Assembly (NCBI RefSeq): GCF_000820505.1
Contig: NZ_JWJD01000003.1
Span: forward strand, 152,410 to 216,409
From: Geoalkalibacter ferrihydriticus DSM 17813
GTDB taxonomy: Bacteria; Desulfobacterota; Desulfuromonadia; Desulfuromonadales; Geoalkalibacteraceae
Direction of reading: 5' to 3'
DNA length: 64,000 nt
The notes below the pieces were generated by a model, which worked only from the letters and a program-made list of their open reading frames with translations, was not told the origin of the DNA and did no database searches. The position numbers and the translations under genes are program-made. This document shows, in pieces, positions 36,269-46,116 of this stretch (positions are counted from its first letter, which is position 1; each line of letters starts with the position of its first letter).

Positions 36269-37405
36269 ATGATCAACCATACACGTATCAGCGAAGAATT
36301 TGCCCGTCTGGCCGCCATTGCCAGCCCCTCTTTTGGTGAGGGAGAGATCTCGCGCTACCTGCGCGAACGCCTCACCCGGCTCGGCGGCGAGGTGAAATTT
36401 GATGATGCCGGCGCGCGCATCGGCAGCGAAAGCGGCAACCTGGTGGCCTATTTCCCGTCTCAAGGACGTGATTGCGCCCCCTTCATGCTTTCGCTGCACA
36501 TGGATATGGTTGAGCCGGCCATGGGGGTGGTGCCGGTTCTGTGTGACGGGGTTTTCACCAGTGCCGGAGACACGGTGCTGGGAGCCGACGACAAGGCCGG
36601 CATCGCCGAGGTCATCGAGGCTCTTGAAGTCATGCATGAGCAGGGCATTGCCCGCGGTCCGGTGGAGGTCGTAATCACCGTCTGCGAAGAGGTGGGCCTG
36701 CTGGGCGCCAAGCACCTGGATTTCTCTCTCATCAAAAGCCGCCGGGGCTTGGCTTTGGATACCTCCGGGGTTGATCTGGCCATTCACCGCGCGCCCGCCG
36801 GCAACAAGCTGCGCATCGAGGTCATCGGGCGCGAGGCCCACGCGGGAATTTCTCCCGAAAAGGGACTCTCGGCCATTGAGGTGACGGCCCGCGCCATCGC
36901 GCGCATGCGCCTCGGGCGGGTCGATGAAGAAACCACGGCCAATATCGGCACCATTCACGGTGGTCAGGCCATCAATATCGTGCCCCGCCAGGTGGTGGTG
37001 GAGGGTGAGGCGCGCAGCCATGATCCGCAACGACTCGAAGCCCAGACCGAGCACATGATTCAATGTTTCCAGGATGCCGCGCGGGAGCTGCGGCGCGAGA
37101 TCGAAGGGGTTCTGGTCGCCCCCGAGGTGCGCTGGGAAATCATTTCCGATTATCCGATGATGAACGTGCCTCTGGACGCACCCATGGTTGCTCTGATACG
37201 TGAGGCCGCAGCGGCTCTGGGGCAGCCCCTGACGGTGCGTTCCGCCGGCGGCGGCAGCGACGCCAATATCTTTAATGCCCAGGGCATCGAAACCCTGATT
37301 CTCGGCACGGGCATGACCAACGTGCATACCGTGGACGAGTCGGTCAGTGTCGCCGACATGGCGCGGGTGACCGAACTGCTGGTGGAGACCCTGCGGCGGG
37401 CATGA
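36269..37405 (+). CDS. M20-family peptidase (PepT-like)
   Basis: A 378-residue zinc peptidase. Catalytic motifs: SLHMDMVEP (His and Asp), GADDKAGIAEV (bridging Asp), TVCEEVGLLGAKH (Glu-Glu) and GTGMTNVHTVDE (distal His). The dimerisation domain is marked by GREAHAGISPEKG. The order resembles the peptidase T-like tripeptidase group, but the substrate could also be an N-acyl amino acid. GAGG lies 7 bases before the ATG. The stop overlaps the aminotransferase start (ATGA), so the two probably act in one pathway. Confidence 0.88.
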   Translation: MINHTRISEEFARLAAIASPSFGEGEISRYLRERLTRLGGEVKFDDAGARIGSESGNLVAYFPSQGRDCAPFMLSLHMDMVEPAMGVVPVLCDGVFTSAGDTVLGADDKAGIAEVIEALEVMHEQGIARGPVEVVITVCEEVGLLGAKHLDFSLIKSRRGLALDTSGVDLAIHRAPAGNKLRIEVIGREAHAGISPEKGLSAIEVTARAIARMRLGRVDEETTANIGTIHGGQAINIVPRQVVVEGEARSHDPQRLEAQTEHMIQCFQDAARELRREIEGVLVAPEVRWEIISDYPMMNVPLDAPMVALIREAAAALGQPLTVRSAGGGSDANIFNAQGIETLILGTGMTNVHTVDESVSVADMARVTELLVETLRRA

Positions 37406-38577
37406 AATATTCCATCAATCCCCATATCCGCGAAGTCGGCTTTCCGCCTATCTCTGAAGTGTGGGATTGGGTGAACGCGGGCCGTCATCCCCAGGATCGG
37501 CCCTTGATCGACCTGTGCCAGGCGGTGCCGTCCTATCCGCCGGCGCCGGAGCTGGTCGCGCACCTGAAGGGCCTGCTGGACGACCCTGCTCTTTATCGCT
37601 ATTCCGCCGACGAAGGCCTTCCCGAAGTCCGCCAGGGGCTGTGCGCGTACTACCGGCAACGCTACGCCGCCGAAATGACCGCCGACCATCTGTGCCTGAC
37701 CATCGGCGCCAGTCAGGCCTTCTGGCTGGCCGTGGTGACCCTGTGTCGTCCGGGGGACGAGGTGGTGGTGGCCGTGCCCTACTATTTCGACCATGTTATG
37801 GCGCTGGATATGCTCGGCATCCGCAGCGTCTTTGTGCCCTTTGACGAAGAGCGCGGCGGCGTGCCCGACGTGCGCGCCCTGGCCTCGCGCATCAACAGCC
37901 GGACCCGCGCGCTGCTGTTGGTGACCCCGAGCAATCCCACCGGAACCGTGTCGCCGCCGGAGGTTCTCGCTGAAATCTTTCAGCTGGCCAAGAAAAACGA
38001 CGTGGCTCTGATTCTCGACGAAACCTACGGCGAGTTCATCCCTGGCGGCGTTCGACCCCACGACCTGTTCACCGATCCCGACTGGGATGATCATTTCATC
38101 CACCTCACTTCCTTCGGCAAGACCTTTGCGCTCACCGGTCTGCGCGCCGGGGTGCTTGCCGCTTCTCCGGATTTTCTCCACCAGGCCCTCAAGGCGCAGG
38201 ACACCATGGCGGTATGCGCGCCACGCATCACCCAACACGCCATCCTTTACGGCGTGCGGCATCTTTCGGACTGGGTGGCGGCCAATCGCGAGCGCATGCA
38301 GCGCCGGCATGAACTGTTTGTCGAGCAGTTCCGCGGCCCGGGCAACCCTTTTCGCCTGGTGACGGGTGGCTCGTTTTTCGCTTGGGTGCGCCATCCCTTC
38401 CCCGGCCATACGGGACGCCAGGTGTCGCGCCTGCTGCTGGAAGAGGCGGGGGTTTTGACTTTGGGCGGGGAAGTTTTCGGACCGGGGCTGGCCTCCTATC
38501 TGCGCATCGCTTTGGGCAATCTTGGTGAAGAAGGGATCAGCGAGGCGGTGCGGCGCTTTCGGGAGTTCAGCGTTTAA
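37402..38577 (+). CDS. PLP-dependent aminotransferase, class I/II
   Basis: A 391-residue fold-type I enzyme. PLP signatures: TPSNPTGTVSPPE, DETYGEF (Asp that binds the ring nitrogen) and the Schiff-base Lys in TSFGKTFALTGLRAG, plus a C-terminal carboxylate-binding Arg in LRIALGN. The amino acid substrate cannot be told from sequence. It is translationally coupled to the upstream M20 peptidase and converges with the next gene at a distance of 9 bases. Confidence 0.9.
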   Translation: MKYSINPHIREVGFPPISEVWDWVNAGRHPQDRPLIDLCQAVPSYPPAPELVAHLKGLLDDPALYRYSADEGLPEVRQGLCAYYRQRYAAEMTADHLCLTIGASQAFWLAVVTLCRPGDEVVVAVPYYFDHVMALDMLGIRSVFVPFDEERGGVPDVRALASRINSRTRALLLVTPSNPTGTVSPPEVLAEIFQLAKKNDVALILDETYGEFIPGGVRPHDLFTDPDWDDHFIHLTSFGKTFALTGLRAGVLAASPDFLHQALKAQDTMAVCAPRITQHAILYGVRHLSDWVAANRERMQRRHELFVEQFRGPGNPFRLVTGGSFFAWVRHPFPGHTGRQVSRLLLEEAGVLTLGGEVFGPGLASYLRIALGNLGEEGISEAVRRFREFSV

Positions 38578-38586
38578 ACCGTGATT

Positions 38587-39936
38587 TCAGCGCCGCTCGA
38601 TGCTGTGCAGGCGCCCGTTTTCCAGGCGTACGACAAATTGCGGCCATTCGGGGTTGAAGAAAATGTGCGAGGCCAGGGAGTTGTTTAGGGTTTCGGCACG
38701 CCCGATGCGCTGTGGGGGGTGCCAGCTTCCCTGGCGACGCGCGAGAAAAATCTCATCGTTGATCGCGCTTGACGACGGCCCATGGCTGTGGCAAGAGGCC
38801 TCCTCGAACATCACCCAGAGTCCTTCCTCCACGGCCAGGCCGAAGGGCCGAACCCGTTCGGTGTAGGCGGGCAGGGCGACAAAAGATGCGCTGCCGTCCC
38901 CGGCAATTTCGGCAATGCTCAACTGCGCCCCTTTGGCGAAGATATGCGGCTTAAGTGGTCCGTTCGCGGGAATCGGACAGACACCGCCGAGCAGGCTGCC
39001 TTCGCCGTCGGTGATCTGGAAAATTCGCTGTTGGGAGTTTTGATATCCGAGCAGGATGAGTTTGCGCTCCAGATCGGGGACCGCCGCGAGATAGGGGAAT
39101 TCGGCTTCGGGTGCGTGGAGACCCTGACGGCGGTCAATAAAGGCTGTTTCGATGCGCTCGACCCGCAAGCCCTCTGGACCTTCCTCCAGGCGGATGGCGC
39201 TGATTTCACGGTAGCTGTCACGTTTTAGGAAGGCCCAGATGCTGCCGTCCGCCGGATGCTGAACCAGGGCCCAGCGGGTGGCTACGGGATTTCCCGCCCG
39301 TCCCGGAACCCGCAAAGGAGCGAGGGTTGTCACTCGTCCTTCGGGATCGCGGTAAATAAAGCCGACTTCCAGGTGGCGATCCTCATGGTAGGTGAACTGG
39401 TGCCAGACCCCGACCAGCCCACCATTGGCCAGAGCGATCAGTCCCCCCGGGCGGGTGTCCTGATCGCCGATGGCGGTCTCGCTGACCAGCGACAGGCGCT
39501 CAGGGGCTGCGCCCGCGCCTGTCAGGTGGTAATGGCGCAGATGTGTGCGCCCCAGGACACCCGACCAGAGCCAGAAATCGTGGGGCGTGGCAAAGGCATA
39601 GCCGGCATGGGCCCGATCGTTGGGGCCCAGACTGCCCGGCAGCCGCAGGTGGCTTTCCCAGCCTGCGCGATCCTGGATATATAGCCAGTCCTGTCCGCGC
39701 GCGTCGTGATAGGGCAGGGCCGAACGATGACCCCACACCGCCAGAGGCCCCAGCCCCCAGGGCAGAAGGTCATTTTCCGCCGCGGGATTTTCAATCGCGT
39801 AGGTGGCTAATTCCGGCTGTGCCTGCGCTTCTCCCCGTGCCGGGCACGGATGGGCAAGGATCAGGACCAGCGCCAGAAGATTTGCACTGCGCAAAATCTT
39901 GAACCTGATAGTCGTTTTTTTTTCCCGAGGGTACAT
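38587..39936 (-). CDS. Exported protein of unknown function
   Basis: A 449-residue protein with a signal peptide (LRSANLLALVLILAHPCPARGEA). The mature part shows repeating beta-strand blocks (WLYIQDRAGWESHLRLPG; FWLWSGVLGRTHLRHYHL; IWAFLKRDSYREISAIRLE), suggesting a beta-propeller. No catalytic motif or named family recognised. The ATG at 39936 was chosen because it directly precedes the signal peptide; the frame runs to 40224 but overlaps the divergent helicase gene. Confidence 0.72.
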   Translation of the reverse strand: MYPREKKTTIRFKILRSANLLALVLILAHPCPARGEAQAQPELATYAIENPAAENDLLPWGLGPLAVWGHRSALPYHDARGQDWLYIQDRAGWESHLRLPGSLGPNDRAHAGYAFATPHDFWLWSGVLGRTHLRHYHLTGAGAAPERLSLVSETAIGDQDTRPGGLIALANGGLVGVWHQFTYHEDRHLEVGFIYRDPEGRVTTLAPLRVPGRAGNPVATRWALVQHPADGSIWAFLKRDSYREISAIRLEEGPEGLRVERIETAFIDRRQGLHAPEAEFPYLAAVPDLERKLILLGYQNSQQRIFQITDGEGSLLGGVCPIPANGPLKPHIFAKGAQLSIAEIAGDGSASFVALPAYTERVRPFGLAVEEGLWVMFEEASCHSHGPSSSAINDEIFLARRQGSWHPPQRIGRAETLNNSLASHIFFNPEWPQFVVRLENGRLHSIERR

Positions 39937-40027
39937 TTTTTTCCGCTGGTAAAAATTTCTGAGACAACAACCCGACAAATTAAGTGTACCTCCTTCGGAT
40001 AAAAGTTTCCTTGCCCGAGTCTGATTT

Positions 40028-42547
40028 ATGGAAAAAACCTCCTTGCCCATTGACCTTGTTTTGCCCCAGTTACGCCAGGCGCTTGCTGCGCGGGATGCCG
40101 TTGTCCTGCAGGCACCGCCCGGCGCGGGCAAAACCACCCGTGTGCCCTTGGCGTTGCTTGACGCGTCCTGGCTGGCGGGACGCGGCATTCTTATGCTCGA
40201 ACCCCGTCGTCTGGCGGCGAGCAATGCGGCGCGCTACATGGCCGCGCTGCTGGGGGAGAAGGTCGGCGAAAGGGTCGGCTATACCATCCGCTTCGAACGT
40301 TGCGTTTCGCCTCGCACACGCATCGAAGTCGTGACCGAGGGCATTCTTACCCGACGTTTGCAATCCGACCCGGCTCTGGAGGATGTAGGGCTGGTGATTT
40401 TCGACGAATTCCATGAGCGCAACCTGCATTCGGATCTGGCCCTGGCCCTGTGTCGCGATGCCCAGCAGGGTCTGCGCGAGGATCTGCGTCTGCTTGTCAT
40501 GTCCGCAACCCTGGATGCCGAGCCGGTGAGTCGCCTGCTCGGTGATGCGCCCTTGATCACCAGCGCGGGACGCAGCCATACCCTCGACATCCAATATCTA
40601 AACAAAGATCCCCAGGGCCCTGTAGCGGAAGTCACGGCGCGCGCGGTGCAGCGCGCCCTGGGTGAAACAGAAGGGGATATTCTGGTTTTCCTGCCCGGTG
40701 TAGCAGAAATCCGGCGTTGTCAGGGCTTGCTGGCGCAATCTCTCGCCGCGCACCAATTGGAGCTTTGTCCCCTGTACGGCGAGCTGTCTTTTGCCGAGCA
40801 GGAGCGCGCCATTCTGCCCGGCGCGCGGCGCAAGGTGGTACTGGCCACCAACATTGCCGAAACCAGTTTGACCATCGAGGGGGTGCGGGTAGTGGTCGAC
40901 AGTGGTCTGGCGCGACAGGCGCGCTTTGAGGCGGCAAGCGGTTTGACGCGCCTGGAAACGGGACGTATCTCCGCGGCCTCGGCCAAGCAAAGGGCTGGGC
41001 GTGCGGGACGACTGGGGCCGGGAGTCTGCTATCGCCTGTGGAGTCCGGCAACCCAGGGTAGCCTTTTGCCCTTCACCCCGCCGGAAATCCGTCACGCCGA
41101 TCTTGCGGAACTGGCCCTGGAATTGGCGCGCTGGGGGATTGTTGAGGTGCAGAGTCTGAGCTGGCTCGATTCTCCGCCTACCGGCACCCTGGCCGGGGCG
41201 CGCGCGTTGCTGCGCGAGTTGGGCGCTTTGGATGCCGGGGGGCGTATCACCGCGCACGGCTTGGCGCTCAGTGATCTGGGCGCCCATCCGCGCTTGGCCA
41301 ATCTCATGCTGCGTGGTCGCGCTCTCGGGGTTCCTCGACTGGCCTGCGACTTGGCGGCGCTGCTTGCCGAGCGCGACGTTCTGCGTGGCCTGGGGCAGCC
41401 CAGCCACGCCGCCGATTCGGATTTCTCGGCGCGTATTGCGGCCTTGCTGCGGCGGCGCGACGCCGACCAAGGGGTGCCGATCGGCGTAGACGAGGGTGCT
41501 TTGCGCAGTGTGAAGCGCGCGGCACGCTATTGGCGTAAACGCCTGGGCGGCGGCGAAGATAGGGAAAGCGTTTCCGTTGATCTGCTGGGGAGACTGCTGG
41601 GGGCGGCCTATCCCGACCGCATCGCGCAGCGGCGCGGCGCCGAAACGGATCGTTATCTCTTGGCCAACGGGCGCGGCGCACGTCTGTCACGGCATTCGGC
41701 ACTGCAATCACCACCTTTTCTGGTGGCGGTGGAGATTTTCGGCGGCCAGCGCAGCGAAGGTGAAATTCGTCTGGCCAGCCGTTTGACGCGCGAGATCATT
41801 GAGGATGAGTTTGCTCATCGGCTAGTCTGGCGACGCGAAGTGCACTGGAGCGAGCGCGAGGAGCGGGTGGTTGCGCGCGAAATTCAGGGGCTGGAGGCGC
41901 TGGTGTTGCGCGAGCGCAGTGTTGCGCCAAGCGCAGAAGAACAGTCTGAGGCACTGCTTGAGGGAGTGCGCCGTCTGGGTTTGGATGCCCTGGGTTGGAC
42001 GAAAGAAAGTCGGCAGTTTCTGGCGAGGCTGGAATTTGTTGCCCGCGCGGATGCAGAGGGTGGCTGGCCCGAGGTCTCGCCGGAGGCCCTGCTTGAACGC
42101 CTCGACACCTGGCTCGCGCCTTTTCTTGGTGCTTGCCGCAGCCGTGCCGACCTGGCGCGGCTTGATCCCCTGACGGCCATGCACAGCCTGCTTGACTGGT
42201 CGCGGCGCCAACGTCTGGAGCGCCTGGCCCCCACCCACCTGGAAGTGCCCAGCGGCTCACGCATCCGGCTGGACTACCAGGCAGATGGCCCGCCGGTACT
42301 TGCCGTCAAGCTGCAAGAGCTTTTCGGCCTGGCGCAAACCCCGCGTCTGGCCGGAGGGCGGGTGCCGGTACTCATCCATCTGCTCTCGCCCGCCCGGCGG
42401 CCCCTGGCCGTGACACAGGATCTGTGCAGCTTTTGGGACAACGTCTATCCCGAGGTAAAAAAGGAGCTGTCCGGCCGTTATCCCAGACATCCCTGGCCTG
42501 ATGACCCCTGGAACGCGACCGCGACACGGTTTACGAAACGCAAATGA
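40028..42547 (+). CDS. hrpB: ATP-dependent RNA helicase HrpB
   Basis: An 839-residue DEAH/DExH helicase. Motifs in order: Walker A APPGAGKTT, EPRRLAA (Ia), TEGILTRRL (Ib), DEFHERN (II, with F in place of A), SATL (III), ATNIAETSLTIEG (V) and QRAGRAGRLGPG (VI). The C-terminal HrpB-specific region ends near YPRHPWPDDPW, as in the family. Length is normal. Its role in RNA metabolism is poorly defined. The ends of this gene and the convergent M16 protease gene are 57 bases apart. Confidence 0.94.
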   Translation: MEKTSLPIDLVLPQLRQALAARDAVVLQAPPGAGKTTRVPLALLDASWLAGRGILMLEPRRLAASNAARYMAALLGEKVGERVGYTIRFERCVSPRTRIEVVTEGILTRRLQSDPALEDVGLVIFDEFHERNLHSDLALALCRDAQQGLREDLRLLVMSATLDAEPVSRLLGDAPLITSAGRSHTLDIQYLNKDPQGPVAEVTARAVQRALGETEGDILVFLPGVAEIRRCQGLLAQSLAAHQLELCPLYGELSFAEQERAILPGARRKVVLATNIAETSLTIEGVRVVVDSGLARQARFEAASGLTRLETGRISAASAKQRAGRAGRLGPGVCYRLWSPATQGSLLPFTPPEIRHADLAELALELARWGIVEVQSLSWLDSPPTGTLAGARALLRELGALDAGGRITAHGLALSDLGAHPRLANLMLRGRALGVPRLACDLAALLAERDVLRGLGQPSHAADSDFSARIAALLRRRDADQGVPIGVDEGALRSVKRAARYWRKRLGGGEDRESVSVDLLGRLLGAAYPDRIAQRRGAETDRYLLANGRGARLSRHSALQSPPFLVAVEIFGGQRSEGEIRLASRLTREIIEDEFAHRLVWRREVHWSEREERVVAREIQGLEALVLRERSVAPSAEEQSEALLEGVRRLGLDALGWTKESRQFLARLEFVARADAEGGWPEVSPEALLERLDTWLAPFLGACRSRADLARLDPLTAMHSLLDWSRRQRLERLAPTHLEVPSGSRIRLDYQADGPPVLAVKLQELFGLAQTPRLAGGRVPVLIHLLSPARRPLAVTQDLCSFWDNVYPEVKKELSGRYPRHPWPDDPWNATATRFTKRK

Positions 42548-42562
42548 AAAATAAAAACCGTT

Positions 42563-42601
42563 TTTCTCCGCGTTCTCAGCAGCCTCTGCGGTGAGAAAGA
42601 A
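42563..42601. repeat. Degenerate CTC-GCG repeat with hairpin potential
   Basis: Three degenerate direct units (CTCCGCGTT, CTCAGCAGC, CTCTGCGGT) lie between TTTCTC and GAGAAA, which form a hairpin closed by CGC/GCG. It fills the short gap between two convergent genes and may act as a terminator in both directions. Confidence 0.5.
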
Positions 42602-42604
42602 TTT

Positions 42605-45556
42605 TCAGATCCTGCGAATCTCCAAACCTTCCTCGCCCAACTCTCCATTGGCCTTTTGCAGGAGATCTTCTCCCGCGAGCACCGAAACGGCGCTGCGCGC
42701 GCGGCCTTCAACCAGATAGGTTTGCGCCAGACGCTGCAAGGTGGCCCGATCCGTCGCCAGAACCTTGCGGCGTAAGTCCTGGCGCATGTCCAGGGTCAAG
42801 CCCTGGCGGGTATTGGCAAATTCGCGGAAGCCGCGGCCCCCGGGAGACAGGGGCTTGTCGAGATCGGCAAAGACTGCCAGAATCGCCTCTTTAATATCCT
42901 GGTCGTTGAACCGTCCGTCTGCCGCCCAGTGTGCCGCCTCGTCGTAGACCCGCAGGGTGCGTGACAGGTGGGGGTCGCGGTAGGAGAGCAAAGACATCAG
43001 ACCGGTTTCCGGATTGGCCGAAGCCATGCCGCCATAGGCACCGCCCTTTTCCCGAACTTCGCGATGCAGGTAGCCTGCGCGCAGCAGTTTGGCCAGGACC
43101 AGCAAGCCGCCGCTGTCATCGTGGGTATAAGGCGCAGTGGGGAACACCCGGGTGACGAAAGAGACCGGTACCGAAGCGATCACCCCGAGGCGCGCCGGTG
43201 TCGCGGTAAAAGCCGGGGCGTTCGCTGCTTTTTGCGTTCCTTCCGGGATGCTGCCGAGAAACGTACCGAGCGCTGGCCGCAGCTCTTCAAAATGGCGTTC
43301 TTCAGCAACCACCGCGCAGCTCAAATGATTGCGGCGCAGCAGTTCGCCGGCGATAGTCTGCATGCGCGCGGCGAACTCCTCCAGGGCGTCATCCTTCAAT
43401 TCTGCCGCCTTTTTCGCCAGGGCGATCAGCTCCAGTCCCGACCAGGTTTCCCGCAGGCGCGCGGCCGGGCTCAGGCTGGCCGCGGCGGCACGGGCGGCGT
43501 AACTGTGCCCGGCCGAGGGGATGGAGTTTTCCAGGGAGGTTTTGATCTGGCCGAGGACTGTGCGCAGGCGCTCTTTGTCGCTGAAATCGGGGGCGGAGAA
43601 AATATCCGCGAGGATAGCGAAGAGTTTGTCCTGATTGCGCACCAGCGCTTTGCCGCGGATCTGCACCAGAGCCTGAAACTGTCTGGGGTCCTCGGGGTTT
43701 TCGAGAACCTCCGTCGATGCGGAGATGCCACCGGTGCCGGCTTCGATGCGTTCGGCCATCTCCATGTAGTTCAGCCCCGCTGCGCCAATCTGGGTGAGCA
43801 GGGAGCAGAATAGCGGCAGGTAGGGCTGATGAGCGGGGTCAAGCGTTCCGGCATCAAGATGGGCAATGAAATAACCGATGCCGTTGGTCGGCTGATCGAA
43901 CCACTGCACCGGCAGGCCGTTTTGCGTGCCGCGGGTCGAAGGCACCGATGCTTCCTCGGCGGGGATGTCGCTGAGTTCCAGGGTCGGCAGACAGGAGAGA
44001 TCTTCCTCGGCTTCCTGAGCCTCCTTGAGACGGCGTGCCTGCTCGATGATTTCCTGTTCTTCCGCAGGGGTCAGTTTTTCCCGGATTTCCGCCAGACGCG
44101 TCGCGGTCTGCTGCTCTTCCCGCTGTTTCTGCTGGGGGTCGGGACGCAATGTCAGGGTGACGCGGTGCGGGTTGTCGAGTAGGTGGCGCCGGATGAGATT
44201 TTCAAAGAAAGGTCCGCCGTCCAGCTCTTTGCGCAGCCGGTCAAGGTGAGTCGCGATCTGCAGCGGCGATACAGCATCGGCGCAGTGCATCCAGGGACCG
44301 AGCATACGCATGCACAGCATCAGGGGATAGGGGTAGCTGTCGCCGGTCACTTCCCGGTGCCCGAACTCGAAGCGATGAATCACGCCCTCGATACGCTCGC
44401 GCGAGAAACCCTTGCGTGCGACCTCGGCCAGGGTGTCAAGCACGACCGCCTCGATGGCCTCGGTCTGTTCGGGATCGGTCCCCTGCAGGCCAGCGGCGAA
44501 CAATGTGGTGCGGTAGTCGTCATGGTAGCCTGATCCCGGCGCCAGATTGGTGCCCAGGCGCGAATCGAGCAACGCCTTGTACAGGGGTGCCGCCGGATTG
44601 CCGAGCAGCAGAACCGAAAGCAGATCCAGCGCCAGCCGCTCAAAGCTGTCGGAAATGTCGCAGGTCAACCAGGCCACCTGTACCATCGAGCGTCGCTCCA
44701 TGGGTTCGTCCTTGGCGACAGGAAAAGTTTCAGTGCTGCGCCGCGGCGCATCGTAGCGCTGTTCGGGCTGCACCTTGGAGGCGACGGTGCGTGGCTCAAA
44801 CTCGGCCAGGGCGCGTTTTTCGATGGTTTTGAGGTGGTCTTGCAAGGGCAGATTGCCGTAGCTGAAAAACCAGGCGTTGCTCGGATGATAATAGGCGGCA
44901 TGGAAGTCCATCAGAGCCTGGTGGGTCAGATCGGGGATTTCGGCAGGTTCGCCCCCGGAATTGTAGTGGTAGGTCTGGGTGGGAAACAGGTGCCGGTTAA
45001 GGCGGCGTCCCATGAGAGACGAGGGGTCGGCCATGGCCCCTTTCATCTCGTTGTAAACCACCCCTTTGAATTCAAGCGGTGATGTCGGATCCTCGGGATC
45101 GGCGAATTCGAGGCGATGGCCCTCCTGGCGAAAATTCATCTCATCCAGGCGCGGAAAGAACACCGCGTCGAGATAAATATCCATCAGGTTGCAGAAATCT
45201 TTCTGGTTCATGCTGGCGAAGGGATAGAGCGTCCAGTCGCTGGAGGTCAGGGCATTCATGAAGGTGTTGAGACTGCGCCGCAACATGGAGAAAAAAGGAT
45301 CGCGCACCGGGTAGCGGCGTGAGCCGCACAGGGCCGTGTGTTCAAGTATGTGGGCGACGCCGGTGGAGTCCCGGGGCGTGGTGCGCAGGCCGATGGCGAA
45401 CAGGTTGTTGGGATCTTCATTGGCCAGATGCACCATGTGGGCACCGGTTGTCAGGTGCCGCAGTTCAACGAGGGTGATGTTGATCTCGCGCAGCAGGGTT
45501 ACCGCGGTGACTTCGAAACCGTGCAGGCGTTCACCGACGCGGGGTGTTTCAGGCAT
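42605..45556 (-). CDS. M16C metalloprotease, presequence-protease-like (PreP)
   Basis: A 983-residue zinc protease of the insulinase family. The inverted zinc motif HILEH (HxxEH) is near residue 70 with the distal Glu about 75 residues later; the rest includes the second M16 half and the M16C-associated linker. It resembles bacterial homologues of mitochondrial presequence protease and should degrade unstructured peptides. No signal peptide is visible. The ATG at 45556 has AGGA 7 bases upstream and is preferred to the start at 45589. Confidence 0.92.
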   Translation of the reverse strand: MPETPRVGERLHGFEVTAVTLLREINITLVELRHLTTGAHMVHLANEDPNNLFAIGLRTTPRDSTGVAHILEHTALCGSRRYPVRDPFFSMLRRSLNTFMNALTSSDWTLYPFASMNQKDFCNLMDIYLDAVFFPRLDEMNFRQEGHRLEFADPEDPTSPLEFKGVVYNEMKGAMADPSSLMGRRLNRHLFPTQTYHYNSGGEPAEIPDLTHQALMDFHAAYYHPSNAWFFSYGNLPLQDHLKTIEKRALAEFEPRTVASKVQPEQRYDAPRRSTETFPVAKDEPMERRSMVQVAWLTCDISDSFERLALDLLSVLLLGNPAAPLYKALLDSRLGTNLAPGSGYHDDYRTTLFAAGLQGTDPEQTEAIEAVVLDTLAEVARKGFSRERIEGVIHRFEFGHREVTGDSYPYPLMLCMRMLGPWMHCADAVSPLQIATHLDRLRKELDGGPFFENLIRRHLLDNPHRVTLTLRPDPQQKQREEQQTATRLAEIREKLTPAEEQEIIEQARRLKEAQEAEEDLSCLPTLELSDIPAEEASVPSTRGTQNGLPVQWFDQPTNGIGYFIAHLDAGTLDPAHQPYLPLFCSLLTQIGAAGLNYMEMAERIEAGTGGISASTEVLENPEDPRQFQALVQIRGKALVRNQDKLFAILADIFSAPDFSDKERLRTVLGQIKTSLENSIPSAGHSYAARAAAASLSPAARLRETWSGLELIALAKKAAELKDDALEEFAARMQTIAGELLRRNHLSCAVVAEERHFEELRPALGTFLGSIPEGTQKAANAPAFTATPARLGVIASVPVSFVTRVFPTAPYTHDDSGGLLVLAKLLRAGYLHREVREKGGAYGGMASANPETGLMSLLSYRDPHLSRTLRVYDEAAHWAADGRFNDQDIKEAILAVFADLDKPLSPGGRGFREFANTRQGLTLDMRQDLRRKVLATDRATLQRLAQTYLVEGRARSAVSVLAGEDLLQKANGELGEEGLEIRRI

Positions 45557-45615
45557 GAAAAAATCCTTTCCAGAAAAATAGGTAAACAAAGTTAATGTTG
45601 CAGGACAAATCCGAT

Positions 45616-46116
45616 TTAGTTCTGGTTTTTCTTTTCCAGTGCCGCTGCCTTTTCCAGCACCCGCGCTTCCTGCTCCTCCATGTAGCGAAGGACGGCCTGG
45701 CGGATCTGCGGGTGTTTGATGCCGAGGATGCGCGCGGCGAGAATGCCGGCGTTGAAGGCGTTGTTGATGGCAACGGTCGCCACCGGCACGCCCCCTGGCA
45801 TTTGCGCAATGGAGAGCAGTGCATCGAGGCCCTGCAGGGTGGTGGCATTGACCGGGACGCCGATGACCGGCAGCGGCGTGAGGGCGGCGACCATGCCGGG
45901 CAGATGGGCGGCGCCGCCGGCTCCGGCGATGATCACGTCCAGACCACGCTGCTGGGCGGTCTGCGCATATTCATACATCCGTTGCGGGGTGCGATGGGCC
46001 GAGACGATGGTTATTTCATAAGAAACGCCCAACGCCTTGAGGGCCTCTGCGGCTTTTTCCATGACCGGGAGATCCGAATCGCTGCCCATGATGATACCAA
46101 CTGCTGGCTGGTTCAT
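45616..46116 (-). CDS. purE: N5-carboxyaminoimidazole ribonucleotide mutase
   Basis: A 166-residue class I Pur[11 protein letters not shown] (phosphate binding), SAHRTPQRM (catalytic His) and [12 protein letters not shown] are all present. It converts N5-CAIR to CAIR in purine synthesis. The start overlaps the purK stop by 4 bases, with a GGAGG site just before it, so PurK and PurE are made together. Confidence 0.96.
   Translation of the reverse strand: MNQPAVGIIMGSDSDLPVMEKAAEALKALGVSYEITIVSAHRTPQRMYEYAQTAQQRGLDVIIAGAGGAAHLPGMVAALTPLPVIGVPVNATTLQGLDALLSIAQMPGGVPVATVAINNAFNAGILAARILGIKHPQIRQAVLRYMEEQEARVLEKAAALEKKNQN

Noticed and set aside
36254..38409. Two minus-strand frames (357 and 419 codons) opposite the M20 and aminotransferase genes
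   Set aside because: Both genes on the plus strand have full catalytic motifs; the antisense frames have none.
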